Origin: CAXBNB01 sp049115735
Lineage (GTDB): Bacteria > Bacteroidota > Bacteroidia > Cytophagales > Cyclobacteriaceae
Length of the DNA: 64,000 bases
Direction of reading: 5' to 3'
NCBI GenBank assembly: GCA_049115735.1
Contig: JAGDZP010000010.1
Span: forward strand, 248,001 to 312,000
The notes beneath the pieces were generated by a model. It saw only the letters and a list, made by a program, of their open reading frames with translations. It was not told the origin of the DNA and did not search any database. Position numbers and translations under genes: made by a program. This document shows positions 19,179 to 27,615 of the stretch, in pieces. The stretch's first letter is position 1, and each line of letters begins with the position of its first letter.

Positions 19179-21379
19179 TCTATTTTCAATCTTGTAAACT
19201 GAGTTTGATCTTTGAAATTTAACTTCAGGACATACATTCCTGATTCTATTGTTGGAATTTCAAGCGCTATCGTATTTGATTGATATTCGTACTTGCGAAT
19301 GTTTTCGACTGTTTTTCCGTCTATACTTATTAGCTCAATATAACTTGGTTCACCTCGAAATGTGCCGGTTATTGTCAGTTTTTCTTTCGCCCTTAGAGGA
19401 TTGGGATAAGCCTTTATCGTTTGTTTCATGCGGTCCTTGACACCCAAAACTATTCTCCCGTTGAAAAACTGCTCAGCATATTCAAAGGCATCAATGCCAA
19501 CTTCTTTACCTATTATTCTACCGGGCATATCATCCACCGGAGGGTGTATACCTCCCCATATTCTGGACAAACTGCATTGATCGGAGGCGTCATAGTATTT
19601 AGCCCATTGAAGTGTGACATCCACACTGGGTCCGTCTTCGAAAACGAGAATCTCGTTCTTTGGAGCTTCAAATTCTCCTACACCACCAGGGAAGTATTCA
19701 TCTCCTGTCAGAAGTGTCAATAGTTCAGCAGCGGCACGTGAGTAAGTTGAGTGGCCTGATACATAACCAGCAAAAGGAGGTGTTACGAACGAGGGGCGCT
19801 GATATGGCCACCAGTTCTCTGCTAATATCCAACCTACACCTGCTATGTCTGTTTCAGGATCTTCGATATAGTCCGGACCCTTCCAGGCATATACTTTGAT
19901 TTTTCCAACGTGTTCACCATTTTCCCCAGCGAGTGGATCTTGAGGCTCAACCAATTCAACGTAGTTATCTACAAGAGGTATTCCCGCTTCCGAATAAGAC
20001 ATGGCATTCGGATCAGAAGACTGACCCTGGTCTGCCAGATACCTAATGGCCGATATAGGTCTGATGTAATCGTAGTACCCTTTAATTCCCCAAGCTGAAA
20101 TGGCGGCATCATGCATAGCACCCCCTAACATGAAATAACTCTTGACATCCCACTCCAGGTCGTCTACTACTTCACCACTTCCTTTAAATTTCTTTTCTAA
20201 ATCAGGATGGTCATTGATGTAGTTAATGATTGTGAACCAATGACCGGGAGGTGTTTCTGAATCAGGACCATCAGCCCAAAACTCCGCCAAAACACGTCCA
20301 TAATCCCCCCTTGGAATCATTTGAGGCGGGTAGGGCATGCCTGTTTTAGGGTTTGTAGTGTAGCCAGTTCCCGGATCACCACCATCAAGTTCATTGTAGA
20401 AGTCTCTCAAGCCTGCTATTGTGGTAGGGAAGTCATCAATATCCAAGTTCCCAATACCTCCAGGAGAAATATCCCATAACTCATTGTCAGCAGGATCAAG
20501 GTGTGAGGACCATATTGACACAAGCGAAAAACCCCATTTGTACTCTTCTGAATTCGTATGGCTTTCAGGGTCTAATAGGGCAGGCATACCTGGATCATGA
20601 TAAACTTTGTAGTCATCACCGTCACGAGTAAAAGTGGTAGCGTCCTCATCCTGAAGTGCGAAAGCATTCGTATTAGCCCATTCAGGACTTAAAAAATCAG
20701 GACTGTGACCTGGGATCTCATTACCAGATTGATCAATGAACGTGTCAAAAGCCAGCGGTTGCCAACGGTTTGGGTCGATGATATTTTGGCTTCCAGGATT
20801 GTCAACTACCATTTCATTATTCTTCGGTGAGTAATATAGATTGTCGTAATCAAATATCTCATTAGATCCGTCTTGTAAGCCATATTCTATGATTCTAGCT
20901 GCAAGGTAATTGCCCAGTGCCGCCGGAGAACCTGTAGAATACAATTCTGAATCCAAGGAAGTATCATAACCTAAGTCGGTCATTAATGCATCCGCTAGCT
21001 CGAATGTAGCTTCATAGTCGGGTGAAAACTCAAACCTGTGCCTTATGATTCTGTAGCAGGCGTAGCTAATTGCTTCGTTAAGAGCCTCTTCAATATTATC
21101 TGGTTCGGGAAATCCCTTAAATTCAATTTTGTATCCATGGACATCTCGACCTAAAAAATAAGGATTTGCAACAGGGTCAAAAACCGCCCAACAGTCGTAC
21201 ATGGCAGCAGATGTATGAAAGAGATTTCTTGCATGTACAGTTGGTCTTGCAAAATCATTTCTTATTCCTGTCAACACTACCTCATTCCAACGCCTTGCTA
21301 CCGTATGTTGGGAGATGGCCGAGGAGTAGCCAAGAATCAATAACAATACTAAATGTGTGCTAAGTAAATATTTCTTCAT
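19175..21379 (-). CDS. Secreted vanadium-dependent haloperoxidase/phosphatase-type protein with type IX sorting domain
   Basis: The start is the ATG at 21377-21379, giving MKKYLLSTHLVLLLILG and a signal ending ISQ. The vanadate/phosphate pocket of the PAP2-haloperoxidase superfamily is complete: KGYYDYIRP (KxxxxxxRP), GYVSGHSTYSRA (SGH), and SRIWGGIHPPVDD (SRxxxxxH). The spacing Arg-5-His matches the vanadium haloperoxidases. The last about 75 residues (AYPNPL to the final strand) are a type IX sorting domain, so the protein is surface-exposed or released. Whether it halogenates or is a phosphatase cannot be told from sequence. It is downstream of a signal-peptide alpha/beta hydrolase-like gene in the same direction. 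Confidence 0.88.
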   Translation of the reverse strand: MKKYLLSTHLVLLLILGYSSAISQHTVARRWNEVVLTGIRNDFARPTVHARNLFHTSAAMYDCWAVFDPVANPYFLGRDVHGYKIEFKGFPEPDNIEEALNEAISYACYRIIRHRFEFSPDYEATFELADALMTDLGYDTSLDSELYSTGSPAALGNYLAARIIEYGLQDGSNEIFDYDNLYYSPKNNEMVVDNPGSQNIIDPNRWQPLAFDTFIDQSGNEIPGHSPDFLSPEWANTNAFALQDEDATTFTRDGDDYKVYHDPGMPALLDPESHTNSEEYKWGFSLVSIWSSHLDPADNELWDISPGGIGNLDIDDFPTTIAGLRDFYNELDGGDPGTGYTTNPKTGMPYPPQMIPRGDYGRVLAEFWADGPDSETPPGHWFTIINYINDHPDLEKKFKGSGEVVDDLEWDVKSYFMLGGAMHDAAISAWGIKGYYDYIRPISAIRYLADQGQSSDPNAMSYSEAGIPLVDNYVELVEPQDPLAGENGEHVGKIKVYAWKGPDYIEDPETDIAGVGWILAENWWPYQRPSFVTPPFAGYVSGHSTYSRAAAELLTLLTGDEYFPGGVGEFEAPKNEILVFEDGPSVDVTLQWAKYYDASDQCSLSRIWGGIHPPVDDMPGRIIGKEVGIDAFEYAEQFFNGRIVLGVKDRMKQTIKAYPNPLRAKEKLTITGTFRGEPSYIELISIDGKTVENIRKYEYQSNTIALEIPTIESGMYVLKLNFKDQTQFTRLKID

Positions 21380-21463
21380 AGTATACATTTCATCGTGTAG
21401 CAAATTTACACCTAAAATGAATGGCCTAGAAATGATATTTATCAATTGATAAACGTGAGACAA

Positions 21464-22294
21464 TTAGTTGTTTACCAGAAATTGATGAATCACCTTCATA
21501 TAAAGTGATGGATTATGCCTGTAGTTATCCCATGACCTTTTGTTGTCCATGGTATAGACCTGGATATAGACAGACTGGGACCTTTCAGATAGCATTGACA
21601 TGTCTTCTTTCGAGAGTAAATAGTCATGACTACCCATCATCAATAATATTGCTCGAAGGTTTGCTCCGGGTGTATTGGCAAATATGGTATAAGGATCTTT
21701 ATAATTGGAAATCACATCTTGGTCGATATGCATTCTGCTGCCAATCTTTTTGAATCGATCGGGCATATCACTGAATTTGTTGATACTTCCATCTGAAATA
21801 ATGGTGTTTGTATTTGGTAGGTCAAATCCTACGGTGTTGCCAATGGTAGCCCCAATGCCCCAGCCGTATAAGTAAAGTCGCCTGTTGTAGTTTTCAACAG
21901 CAAAATCATATACAGTTTTAAAGTCATCATAAAACTCAGTATAAATATAAGTGTCATCATCAATGCCAAATTCACTGCTTTGACCAAAACCCCTATAATC
22001 ATAACATAATACGTTGAAACCAAAGGAGATAAGCGACTTAATTCTAGCCAAGTTCTCGCCCATATTTCCAACCCCATTGTGGCTGACCAGTATCATTTTG
22101 TTGGTTATTCTAGGAGAAGGAAAATACCATGCTAAAAGCGAAGCACCATCAGGTGTTTGAATTCTTTGTTCTTCGTATTTCATCTTAAGTTTAGCCGGTG
22201 TGGACTTATATTCCTTTGTTGGAGCCAACGCCCAGCTGGATTTGCATATGCACATCAAGACAGCTACAAAAAGAATGGATACTCTTGATTTCAT
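21464..22294 (-). CDS. Exported alpha/beta-hydrolase fold protein lacking the catalytic serine
   Basis: From the ATG at 22292-22294 the protein has a signal peptide (MKSRVSILF to WALA); an upstream ATG at 22315 adds seven residues and is also possible. The fold follows the BEM46/hydrolase-4 pattern: MILVSHNGVGNMGEN for the oxyanion region, NVLCYDYRGFGQS, then the nucleophile elbow. The elbow reads LYGWGIGATIG, where GxSxG has become GxGxG (codon GGC), so the nucleophile is Gly153 (numbered from the first ATG). The Asp (GSHDYL) and His (YRHNP) of a triad remain. It is therefore probably a non-catalytic binding protein, or an enzyme with altered chemistry. It precedes the haloperoxidase gene in the same direction. 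Confidence 0.85.
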   Translation of the reverse strand: MKSRVSILFVAVLMCICKSSWALAPTKEYKSTPAKLKMKYEEQRIQTPDGASLLAWYFPSPRITNKMILVSHNGVGNMGENLARIKSLISFGFNVLCYDYRGFGQSSEFGIDDDTYIYTEFYDDFKTVYDFAVENYNRRLYLYGWGIGATIGNTVGFDLPNTNTIISDGSINKFSDMPDRFKKIGSRMHIDQDVISNYKDPYTIFANTPGANLRAILLMMGSHDYLLSKEDMSMLSERSQSVYIQVYTMDNKRSWDNYRHNPSLYMKVIHQFLVNN

Positions 22295-22315
22295 ACAAAG
22301 CTTATTCTTGTTCAA

Positions 22316-22817
22316 ATTCTAATTTATACTTTTTATTATTTCTACTTGATTCAACAGCCATTTAATTCTGCGCTACTGGTCTAAAAATATTAAATAGATC
22401 CCCAGTGAATTGTTAGTTCATTCTCTAATTACAATTGATAAAACTCTTTACTCCACATCGGAATAGGTGCGTCATTAGGATTATTGCCAAATATCCCGCA
22501 CCTTTGTAATCTACCCAATTAGGAGTATTTTTTGATGTCTGATCACTCGATCAGTAACATTATTTTACCCCTTCTGAATAACCTAACTGGTTTTTGTAGG
22601 TACAATTATTAAAATAGACTAACGAGCAGTTAACCTGACAAAGTATTATTCACATAGCGCCACATTTTCTTACTTGGAAGTGGTGTGTGTTTATGCTAAG
22701 TGGAAAGGTAAAACAGGATCACTCTCGTTTTGCCCTAGGCAAATAATTGAAATGTTGCCACCATGGCTAATCGGTTTAATGATTTCATCAAATTCTATTT
22801 ATAACTAAAAAAGTATA
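22316..22817. other. 502-base intergenic region upstream of the cold-shock gene
   Basis: No gene fits on either strand. The segment separates the divergent hydrolase and cold-shock genes and so holds both promoters. A perfect inverted repeat CTGATC-ACTC-GATCAG lies at 22539-22554. Cold-shock-domain genes often have long leaders, so part of it may be a structured 5' untranslated region. Confidence 0.5.
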
Positions 22818-23270
22818 ATGGCTAAATCGCAAAACAGTTTTATCAAAAAAGAAAAAGAAAAAAAGAGATTACAAAAGAGAAAAGAGAAGCTCGAGAAAAA
22901 GGAAGAAAGAAAAGCTAACGCTACTAGTGGCGGGTTAGACGAAATGATGGCTTACGTTGATGAATTTGGAAATATTACTGATACACCACCGGATCCAACC
23001 AAAAAGAAGAAGGAAATTAAGGCATCAAGCATTGAGATTGGTGTACCAAAAATGGAAAAAGAAGATCCTAACGCTCCAAGAAGCGGAAGAGTAGCTTTTT
23101 TCAATGATTCTAAAGGTTACGGTTTCATTAATGACGATGCTAACCAAGAAAGATACTTTGTTCATGTTCAGGGGTTGATTGATGAGATTCAGGAAGGAAA
23201 CAAGGTAAGCTATAATCTCGAGAAAGGTGCTAAGGGCATGAATGCTGTCAATGTGAAATTGATAAAATAG
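22818..23270 (+). CDS. Cold-shock-domain protein with a lysine-rich N-terminal extension
   Basis: The C-terminal about 65 residues are a cold-shock domain: SGRVAFFNDSKGYGFI contains RNP1 (KGYGFI), YFVHVQGL is RNP2, and the last strand follows (VSYNLEKGAKGMNAVNV). Such domains bind single-stranded RNA or DNA and melt RNA structure. The first 85 residues are unlike a normal 70-residue Csp: residues 8-32 are almost entirely Lys, Glu and Arg and would form one charged helix, then comes an acidic linker and a second Lys patch. The extension could bind RNA or ribosomes. Such extended versions are common in Bacteroidota. It is convergent with the MFS gene. Confidence 0.92.
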   Translation: MAKSQNSFIKKEKEKKRLQKRKEKLEKKEERKANATSGGLDEMMAYVDEFGNITDTPPDPTKKKKEIKASSIEIGVPKMEKEDPNAPRSGRVAFFNDSKGYGFINDDANQERYFVHVQGLIDEIQEGNKVSYNLEKGAKGMNAVNVKLIK

Positions 23271-23281
23271 CTCGTCTTTTT

Positions 23282-24442
23282 TTACGTTCTTGGATGGTTT
23301 GCATTGAAATAAAGTTTGCTCACCAAGACGATGCAAAGGCCCATTGCGGCAATGAATATAAATGCCAACTTCATTCCGTAGGCATGGGATAAAAAACCGA
23401 TGACTGGTGGGCCTATTAGCATGCCCAATATACCATAAGTAGATACGATTGAAATAGCCATACCAGGAGAATACTTTCTTGATTCTCCGGCCAAAATAAA
23501 TGTAGTAGGTACAACAGCTGCTGTGCCTATCCCAACCAGGGAAAAACCTATCATTGCTGGATATATATAAGGAAAAAGAGTTGTAAGGGCAATTCCCGAT
23601 ACAATCAGCGTAGAACTGAAAAAGTATAAGCCTGATTTACCTACCCTGGTGACTACTTTGTCCATAAACCACCGCGATAAAGCCATACAAATCATAAAAG
23701 TAAAGTAGCCAACTGTGTATATATCAGTATGGATTACCTCCTTGAAATAAATACCGCTCCAATCAAACATACCACCTTCACAAAATGAAGCACACATGAT
23801 AATCATGCCTAGAAGCACCAATGATTTATCTGGTTTACCAAAGCGAATTCTTGAGCCGGCTGTTGCCTTATCTCCTGTAGGCAGGAAATTGAAAGTAACG
23901 ACTATGACCATCGAAAGCCCTATGCATGCGCCGATGAGGTGCACTTCCATTGGAATAGAAAAGTTTATCAATAGGGTAGTCAGCCCAACACCAATGATAC
24001 CCCCAACGCTCCACATGGCATGAAAGGAACCGTTGATGGGTTTGGTGAAGAGTTTTTGAAGCAAAACTGCCTGAGTATTCATGGCGATTCCACCAATTCT
24101 AAAGGCCAGTGAAAGACAGAAAAGAGAAGCGGCCAGCTGCACAACCGTAGAACTCAGGCCAATCCCGACTAACGCGGAACACTGAATCAACATGGCAACA
24201 ACCAGAGGTGGTTTGTTATCAAAATTTCGATTGAGCCATCCGGCTAGAAAAAGACCTAACAGGGAACTAAATGGCATCACCAGTAGCACCATACCAATTT
24301 CCGCATCATTGAGGCTCAGGGTTTGTTTTATGTCAGGAATTCGGGAAGTCCAGGTAGCGAAGCTTGTCCCGTGGATAAAAAAGAATACGCTAACTGCTAT
24401 TCTTTGTCTCAGTTGATTGGTCGCTTGATGTGTATTAGACAT
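23282..24442 (-). CDS. MFS transporter, YbjJ-like
   Basis: Twelve hydrophobic segments can be traced over 386 residues. The first helix and loop (FFFIHGTSFATWTSRIPDIK) and the region NRNFDNKPPL after helix 2, replacing the classical MFS A-motif, resemble the YbjJ branch of sugar/unknown-substrate MFS proteins. Direction and substrate are not readable. The promoter region has a 14-base perfect palindrome at 24563-24576 that may be an operator. It ends 11 bases from the cold-shock gene stop, tail to tail. Confidence 0.88.
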   Translation of the reverse strand: MSNTHQATNQLRQRIAVSVFFFIHGTSFATWTSRIPDIKQTLSLNDAEIGMVLLVMPFSSLLGLFLAGWLNRNFDNKPPLVVAMLIQCSALVGIGLSSTVVQLAASLFCLSLAFRIGGIAMNTQAVLLQKLFTKPINGSFHAMWSVGGIIGVGLTTLLINFSIPMEVHLIGACIGLSMVIVVTFNFLPTGDKATAGSRIRFGKPDKSLVLLGMIIMCASFCEGGMFDWSGIYFKEVIHTDIYTVGYFTFMICMALSRWFMDKVVTRVGKSGLYFFSSTLIVSGIALTTLFPYIYPAMIGFSLVGIGTAAVVPTTFILAGESRKYSPGMAISIVSTYGILGMLIGPPVIGFLSHAYGMKLAFIFIAAMGLCIVLVSKLYFNANHPRT

Positions 24443-24562
24443 GCTTGGTAAAATAGAACTGCTGCAAATAAATTTTTATCAATTAAATTTCAAAGCAGTA
24501 TAACGAATTATATGGAATGGCTTTCTCTAATATGTTACACTCAATTTTGAGCTTTTGAGCAT

Positions 24563-24576
24563 GCTAAATATTTAGC
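24563..24576. repeat. Palindrome GCTAAATATTTAGC
   Basis: A perfect 14-base palindrome about 120 bases upstream of the MFS start, flanked by weaker dyads TCAATTT (24541-24547) and AAATTGA (24582-24588). It could be an operator for the MFS gene or the 3' hairpin of the gene ending at 24636. There is no T-tract, so I prefer the operator reading. Confidence 0.4.
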
Positions 24577-24635
24577 TTGTCAAATTGATACTATTTGTAG
24601 TCTCGGAATTTCCCGGTAATCAGAGTGAGTTCTCC

Positions 24636-25079
24636 TTATTTATCAAAGTCAACCTTCACATCAGAAGGATGACACTTGGTACATGAAGCCGTTTGCAGAT
24701 AGTCGCCAAAGGGTCTTTTGATAGGTTCTTGTGTCATCAGACTGTGCTTCAATAGTTTCCCAAGCAGGGCACTTTCTGTATTCATATCCAGCCATACGGA
24801 ATCCTGGGTTTCTGGATATTTGATGAGTATTACAGGGATATTTCCCGTCTGTCCGCTATCAGATTTCACGATTTTCCACTCATTTTTGGATGTTCTCTTA
24901 AAAGTCTGTTCCTTGTAAGGATACCACGCAATTGTCATGTTGAGTGGCTTGTGAAAACTAGACACTTCAGAAGGTCTTACTTGCCTTACTCTTGTAGGGA
25001 CTAGTTCCTTTTGGGTTTTGCATGTTGTAACAGTGGCAAAAATCAAAAAGGCTATAGCCAATAGGTAATTCTTATTCAT
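24636..25079 (-). CDS. Lipoprotein with a single C-terminal CxxCH heme-c motif
   Basis: Starting at the second Met (MNKNYLLAIAFLIF) gives a clean signal with lipobox TVTTC. The mature 125 residues are a small globular domain. The only heme ligand signature is CTKCHPSD about 15 residues before the stop, so covalent heme attachment, if it happens, is at the very C-terminus with no room for a classical cytochrome fold after it. The region resembles small exported cytochrome-like proteins but I cannot place it in a family. It could be an electron-transfer or heme-sensing lipoprotein. It stands alone. Confidence 0.75.
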   Translation of the reverse strand: MNKNYLLAIAFLIFATVTTCKTQKELVPTRVRQVRPSEVSSFHKPLNMTIAWYPYKEQTFKRTSKNEWKIVKSDSGQTGNIPVILIKYPETQDSVWLDMNTESALLGKLLKHSLMTQEPIKRPFGDYLQTASCTKCHPSDVKVDFDK

Positions 25080-25274
25080 CTGCATAAAATTAAATTGATT
25101 CTTGTTTTAGGAAATCCTTTAATTCCAGCAGTAGTTTAGGTCTGCAAATCTATATTGATTATTTCTAGCTGGCAAATTCTACTGGTTATGGGTTGAGTCA
25201 ATGCTAAACGACTGTTTGGTCAAAAAAAACACCTGATAAATGCATGTCAATCAAGGTTGTTCTATCTTGTAAGC

Positions 25275-25916
25275 ATGAAGTTGTTTCTTATATCGCTTAT
25301 GCTTTGTAGTTCTGTGTTCGTTCATGGACAGTCGATAGATAAGCTGAGAATGAGCGGAGACTACTCTCATATTGATTCCATGCAAATAGTAGATGCCTAT
25401 TTCAATTCCCACCTGGCAGTGAATAGAATGTATGACGAAATGAATTTGATGTGGAATGTAGTTGAAGAAGATAGAAGAGATAAAAGAAAGATCAGACAAA
25501 AGCGATGGAGTGAGAATGAGACTTTTCAGACATGGCTTGGAAGTTCCGATAAAATGAAACTTGCTTATCGTAGGATTAAGAAGATCCATTCAAAATATGA
25601 GAAAAGGATTTTCCTTTCTGTTAGTAAAGACAACAAGGGTAGGTGCAAAGGCTGGATTAGTGCCTGGACCTTACCTTATGGAAAGGCCAAAATCAGATTA
25701 TGTGACAATTACTTAAAATACAGGACACATCTCCACGAAAAGATTCTAATCCATGAAATGGGCCATGAGGTAGGTATGCTTTTTCACCGTAAGATACATG
25801 GATGTTGGCGAGCACAACAAGCGGCACATTCCGGAACCAGAAATGTAGCTAAAAGAAACCCAGAAAACTATGCGTGGCTGGCTGTCAGCTATTTGGGACA
25901 TTCTTGTCATCACTAA
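25275..25916 (+). CDS. Exported zincin-like putative metallopeptidase
   Basis: The ATG at 25275 gives a signal peptide MKLFLISLMLCSSVFVHGQ; the frame upstream has only a TTG and no signal character. The key motif near residue 160 is HEMGHEVGMLFH. HExxH would bind zinc with the Glu as general base, and a Gly plus third His follow as in metzincins, but with one extra residue (HExxHxxGxxxH rather than HExxHxxGxxH). Two further His and two Cys lie nearby. The N-terminal half is basic and helical. Activity is plausible but unproven. A strong hairpin overlaps the stop codon. Confidence 0.65.
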   Translation: MKLFLISLMLCSSVFVHGQSIDKLRMSGDYSHIDSMQIVDAYFNSHLAVNRMYDEMNLMWNVVEEDRRDKRKIRQKRWSENETFQTWLGSSDKMKLAYRRIKKIHSKYEKRIFLSVSKDNKGRCKGWISAWTLPYGKAKIRLCDNYLKYRTHLHEKILIHEMGHEVGMLFHRKIHGCWRAQQAAHSGTRNVAKRNPENYAWLAVSYLGHSCHH

Positions 25917-25942
25917 ATAGTCTCTTCATTGAGAGACTATTT
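25915..25942 (+). terminator. Strong hairpin overlapping the zincin gene stop
   Basis: AAATAGTCTCT (25915-25925) pairs perfectly with AGAGACTATTT (25932-25942) around a 6-base loop. The 3' arm ends in TTT but no longer T-run follows, so it may terminate inefficiently or act in both directions. Confidence 0.6.
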
Positions 25943-25975
25943 ATCAACCTATCAAAATTAAACCCATTGAATATT

Positions 25976-25995
25976 GTATTTTGAATTCAAAATAC
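25976..25995. promoter_or_regulatory. 20-bp perfect palindrome upstream of the GntR gene
   Basis: GTATTTTGAATTCAAAATAC is perfectly self-complementary and abuts the -7 element at 25996. It begins GT and ends AC, as many FadR/FCD-type GntR operators do. Probable binding site for the adjacent regulator. Confidence 0.65.
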
Positions 25996-26028
25996 TATTT
26001 TTGGTACAAGTAACTTATCAAGTACCAA
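25996..26028 (+). promoter_or_regulatory. GntR promoter with a second inverted repeat running to the start codon
   Basis: TATTTTTG at 25996-26003 matches TAnnTTTG. TTGGTAC at 26001-26007 and GTACCAA at 26022-26028 are a perfect 7-base inverted repeat spanning the likely transcription start and reaching the A of the ATG. A repressor bound here would block its own gene. Confidence 0.6.
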
Positions 26029-26654
26029 TGGTCAATCACATAGGTTTAGTAGATTCTGTATACCTGAAGTTGAAAGAAATGATATTCAACCAGGAGCTTG
26101 CGCCAGGACAAAAAATATTACAGGAGAAAATCGCAGCTCAACTAGGTGTGAGTAGAAGCCCATTGCTGAAGGCTTTACAAAAACTAGAAAGTGAGTTTTT
26201 GGTAGAGAACCTTCCCAGAAGGGGAATGTATGTGAAGCAAATGACCAAGAAGGAGGTTGTTGATATCTTTCAGTGTAGGGGAGTATTGGAAGGATTATCA
26301 GCACGTCTGGCAGCCACTAAGATTACAGATGCTCAAATCCAAAAACTGGAAAAGCTATTCAGCAAGTTCAAAGAACAGGATAGCATTGATACAAAGGAAT
26401 ATGCCAAATGCGATCGAAAATTTCACCAAAGCATTCTTGAAATAGGAGGTAATGAAATCGTATCCAAACTCGAATTAATAAATAATATTCACCTTCAGGC
26501 CTTTCAAGTTGGTTTGTTAAAACCTCCAAATGAAACGCTCGGTGAACACTTAGGAATCATCGAAGCACTAAAGAAAAGAGATTCCAAAAAATGTGAAGAA
26601 TTGATGAAATCTCATATTGAGTCTTCCCTGAAGGCCTATGAAAAGAGCCACTAA
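26028..26654 (+). CDS. GntR-family transcriptional regulator with FCD ligand domain
   Basis: The ATG at 26028 (MVNHIGLVDSVYLKLKEMIF) begins the winged helix-turn-helix: LAPGQKILQEKIAAQLGVSRSPLLKALQKLESE is the classical GntR recognition unit, with the wing LVENLPRRGMYVKQ. Residues from about 80 form the all-helical FCD domain, with metal/ligand-type residues in CDRKFHQSIL and two His late (EHLGIIE, SHIES). These regulators sense carboxylates or sugar acids and repress catabolic genes. Two inverted repeats in its promoter suggest autoregulation. The next gene, a receiver-AraC protein, starts 34 bases downstream and may be co-transcribed. Confidence 0.93.
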   Translation: MVNHIGLVDSVYLKLKEMIFNQELAPGQKILQEKIAAQLGVSRSPLLKALQKLESEFLVENLPRRGMYVKQMTKKEVVDIFQCRGVLEGLSARLAATKITDAQIQKLEKLFSKFKEQDSIDTKEYAKCDRKFHQSILEIGGNEIVSKLELINNIHLQAFQVGLLKPPNETLGEHLGIIEALKKRDSKKCEELMKSHIESSLKAYEKSH

Positions 26655-26688
26655 AAACTATTGATTGGAAACATAGAACTTACAAATC

Positions 26689-27570
26689 ATGGAACATGTT
26701 CATACAGCATCATCATTAACCAGTGAAAACTTTAACCTATATGTGAATAGTGGTGGGAAACTCAGAAACAATAAGTCAAACAGTGCTGAAGTTTCGAGGA
26801 TATTGGTAATCTCTACCGATAGGATATTCTTTCAAAAAGTTAGAATCCGATATGATGGTAATTTTGAAGTGCTACAAGTCCTCTCGCCTGAAGATGCAGT
26901 ATGTCACATTACATCCAACCCCCCTGATGTGGTTATTTATGATGAAGTTAGACAGGAATCCAATGGTTTGATGCTAACTCAGGCATTAAGAAGTGACCAT
27001 AATACAAAATACACCGTGATCATCTATGCATTAAAGGAGAACTCAGCATTGAGTGAGTGGAACCTACTGCAAACCGGTGTTGATGAAATATTCAATAGAA
27101 AGGGGGATCTCAACATTCTTGATATAAGAATGCAAAGACAATTGCAATACAAAAAAATGGCAAAAAACAACATGCAGCCTTCTTTGCGCCCAAGTATTGA
27201 AAAATCAAAAGCTATTGATCATGACGAAAGTTTTCTAAAAAACCTGATAGAATTGGTAGAAGACCATATAGGCAATAGTGAATTCAATGTAGACACCATC
27301 GTAAAGGAACTTGGTGTAAGTAGGAGCAAACTATACCTTAAGCTAAAAGAACTGACGGACATGTCTTGTACTGAGTTTGTGCGTCATATACGAATCAAGA
27401 AAGCTACTAAGTATATGAAACAAGGCTCTTATAGCATCAAAGAAATAAGGAATATGCTTGGTTTCAAATCAGATTCTTATTTCACAAAGTGCTTTAAAAA
27501 GGAATATGGTGAAGTTCCTTACAAGTTTTTGCAGAGGCACAAGAAGGCAAGAAAATTCACCATTGTGTAA
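26689..27570 (+). CDS. Receiver-like / AraC-type DNA-binding regulator
   Basis: Residues of about 42-150 resemble a two-component receiver: hydrophobic strands RILVISTD and DVVIYDEVRQESNGLML, with the Asp where the phospho-acceptor should be, and VIIYALKE where Thr/Ser and Lys usually sit. The acidic pocket after the first strand is weakened (STDRIFF instead of EDN), so it may be a degenerate, phosphorylation-independent receiver. The last 100 residues are a clear AraC double helix-turn-helix (KELGVSRSKLYLKLKEL and IKEIRNMLGFKSDSYFTKCFK). No cognate kinase is adjacent. It follows the GntR gene and may be in its operon. Confidence 0.85.
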   Translation: MEHVHTASSLTSENFNLYVNSGGKLRNNKSNSAEVSRILVISTDRIFFQKVRIRYDGNFEVLQVLSPEDAVCHITSNPPDVVIYDEVRQESNGLMLTQALRSDHNTKYTVIIYALKENSALSEWNLLQTGVDEIFNRKGDLNILDIRMQRQLQYKKMAKNNMQPSLRPSIEKSKAIDHDESFLKNLIELVEDHIGNSEFNVDTIVKELGVSRSKLYLKLKELTDMSCTEFVRHIRIKKATKYMKQGSYSIKEIRNMLGFKSDSYFTKCFKKEYGEVPYKFLQRHKKARKFTIV

Positions 27571-27615
27571 AATCAAAGTGCAGGATAATCGAAACCTACA
27601 CTCTGAATCAATATC

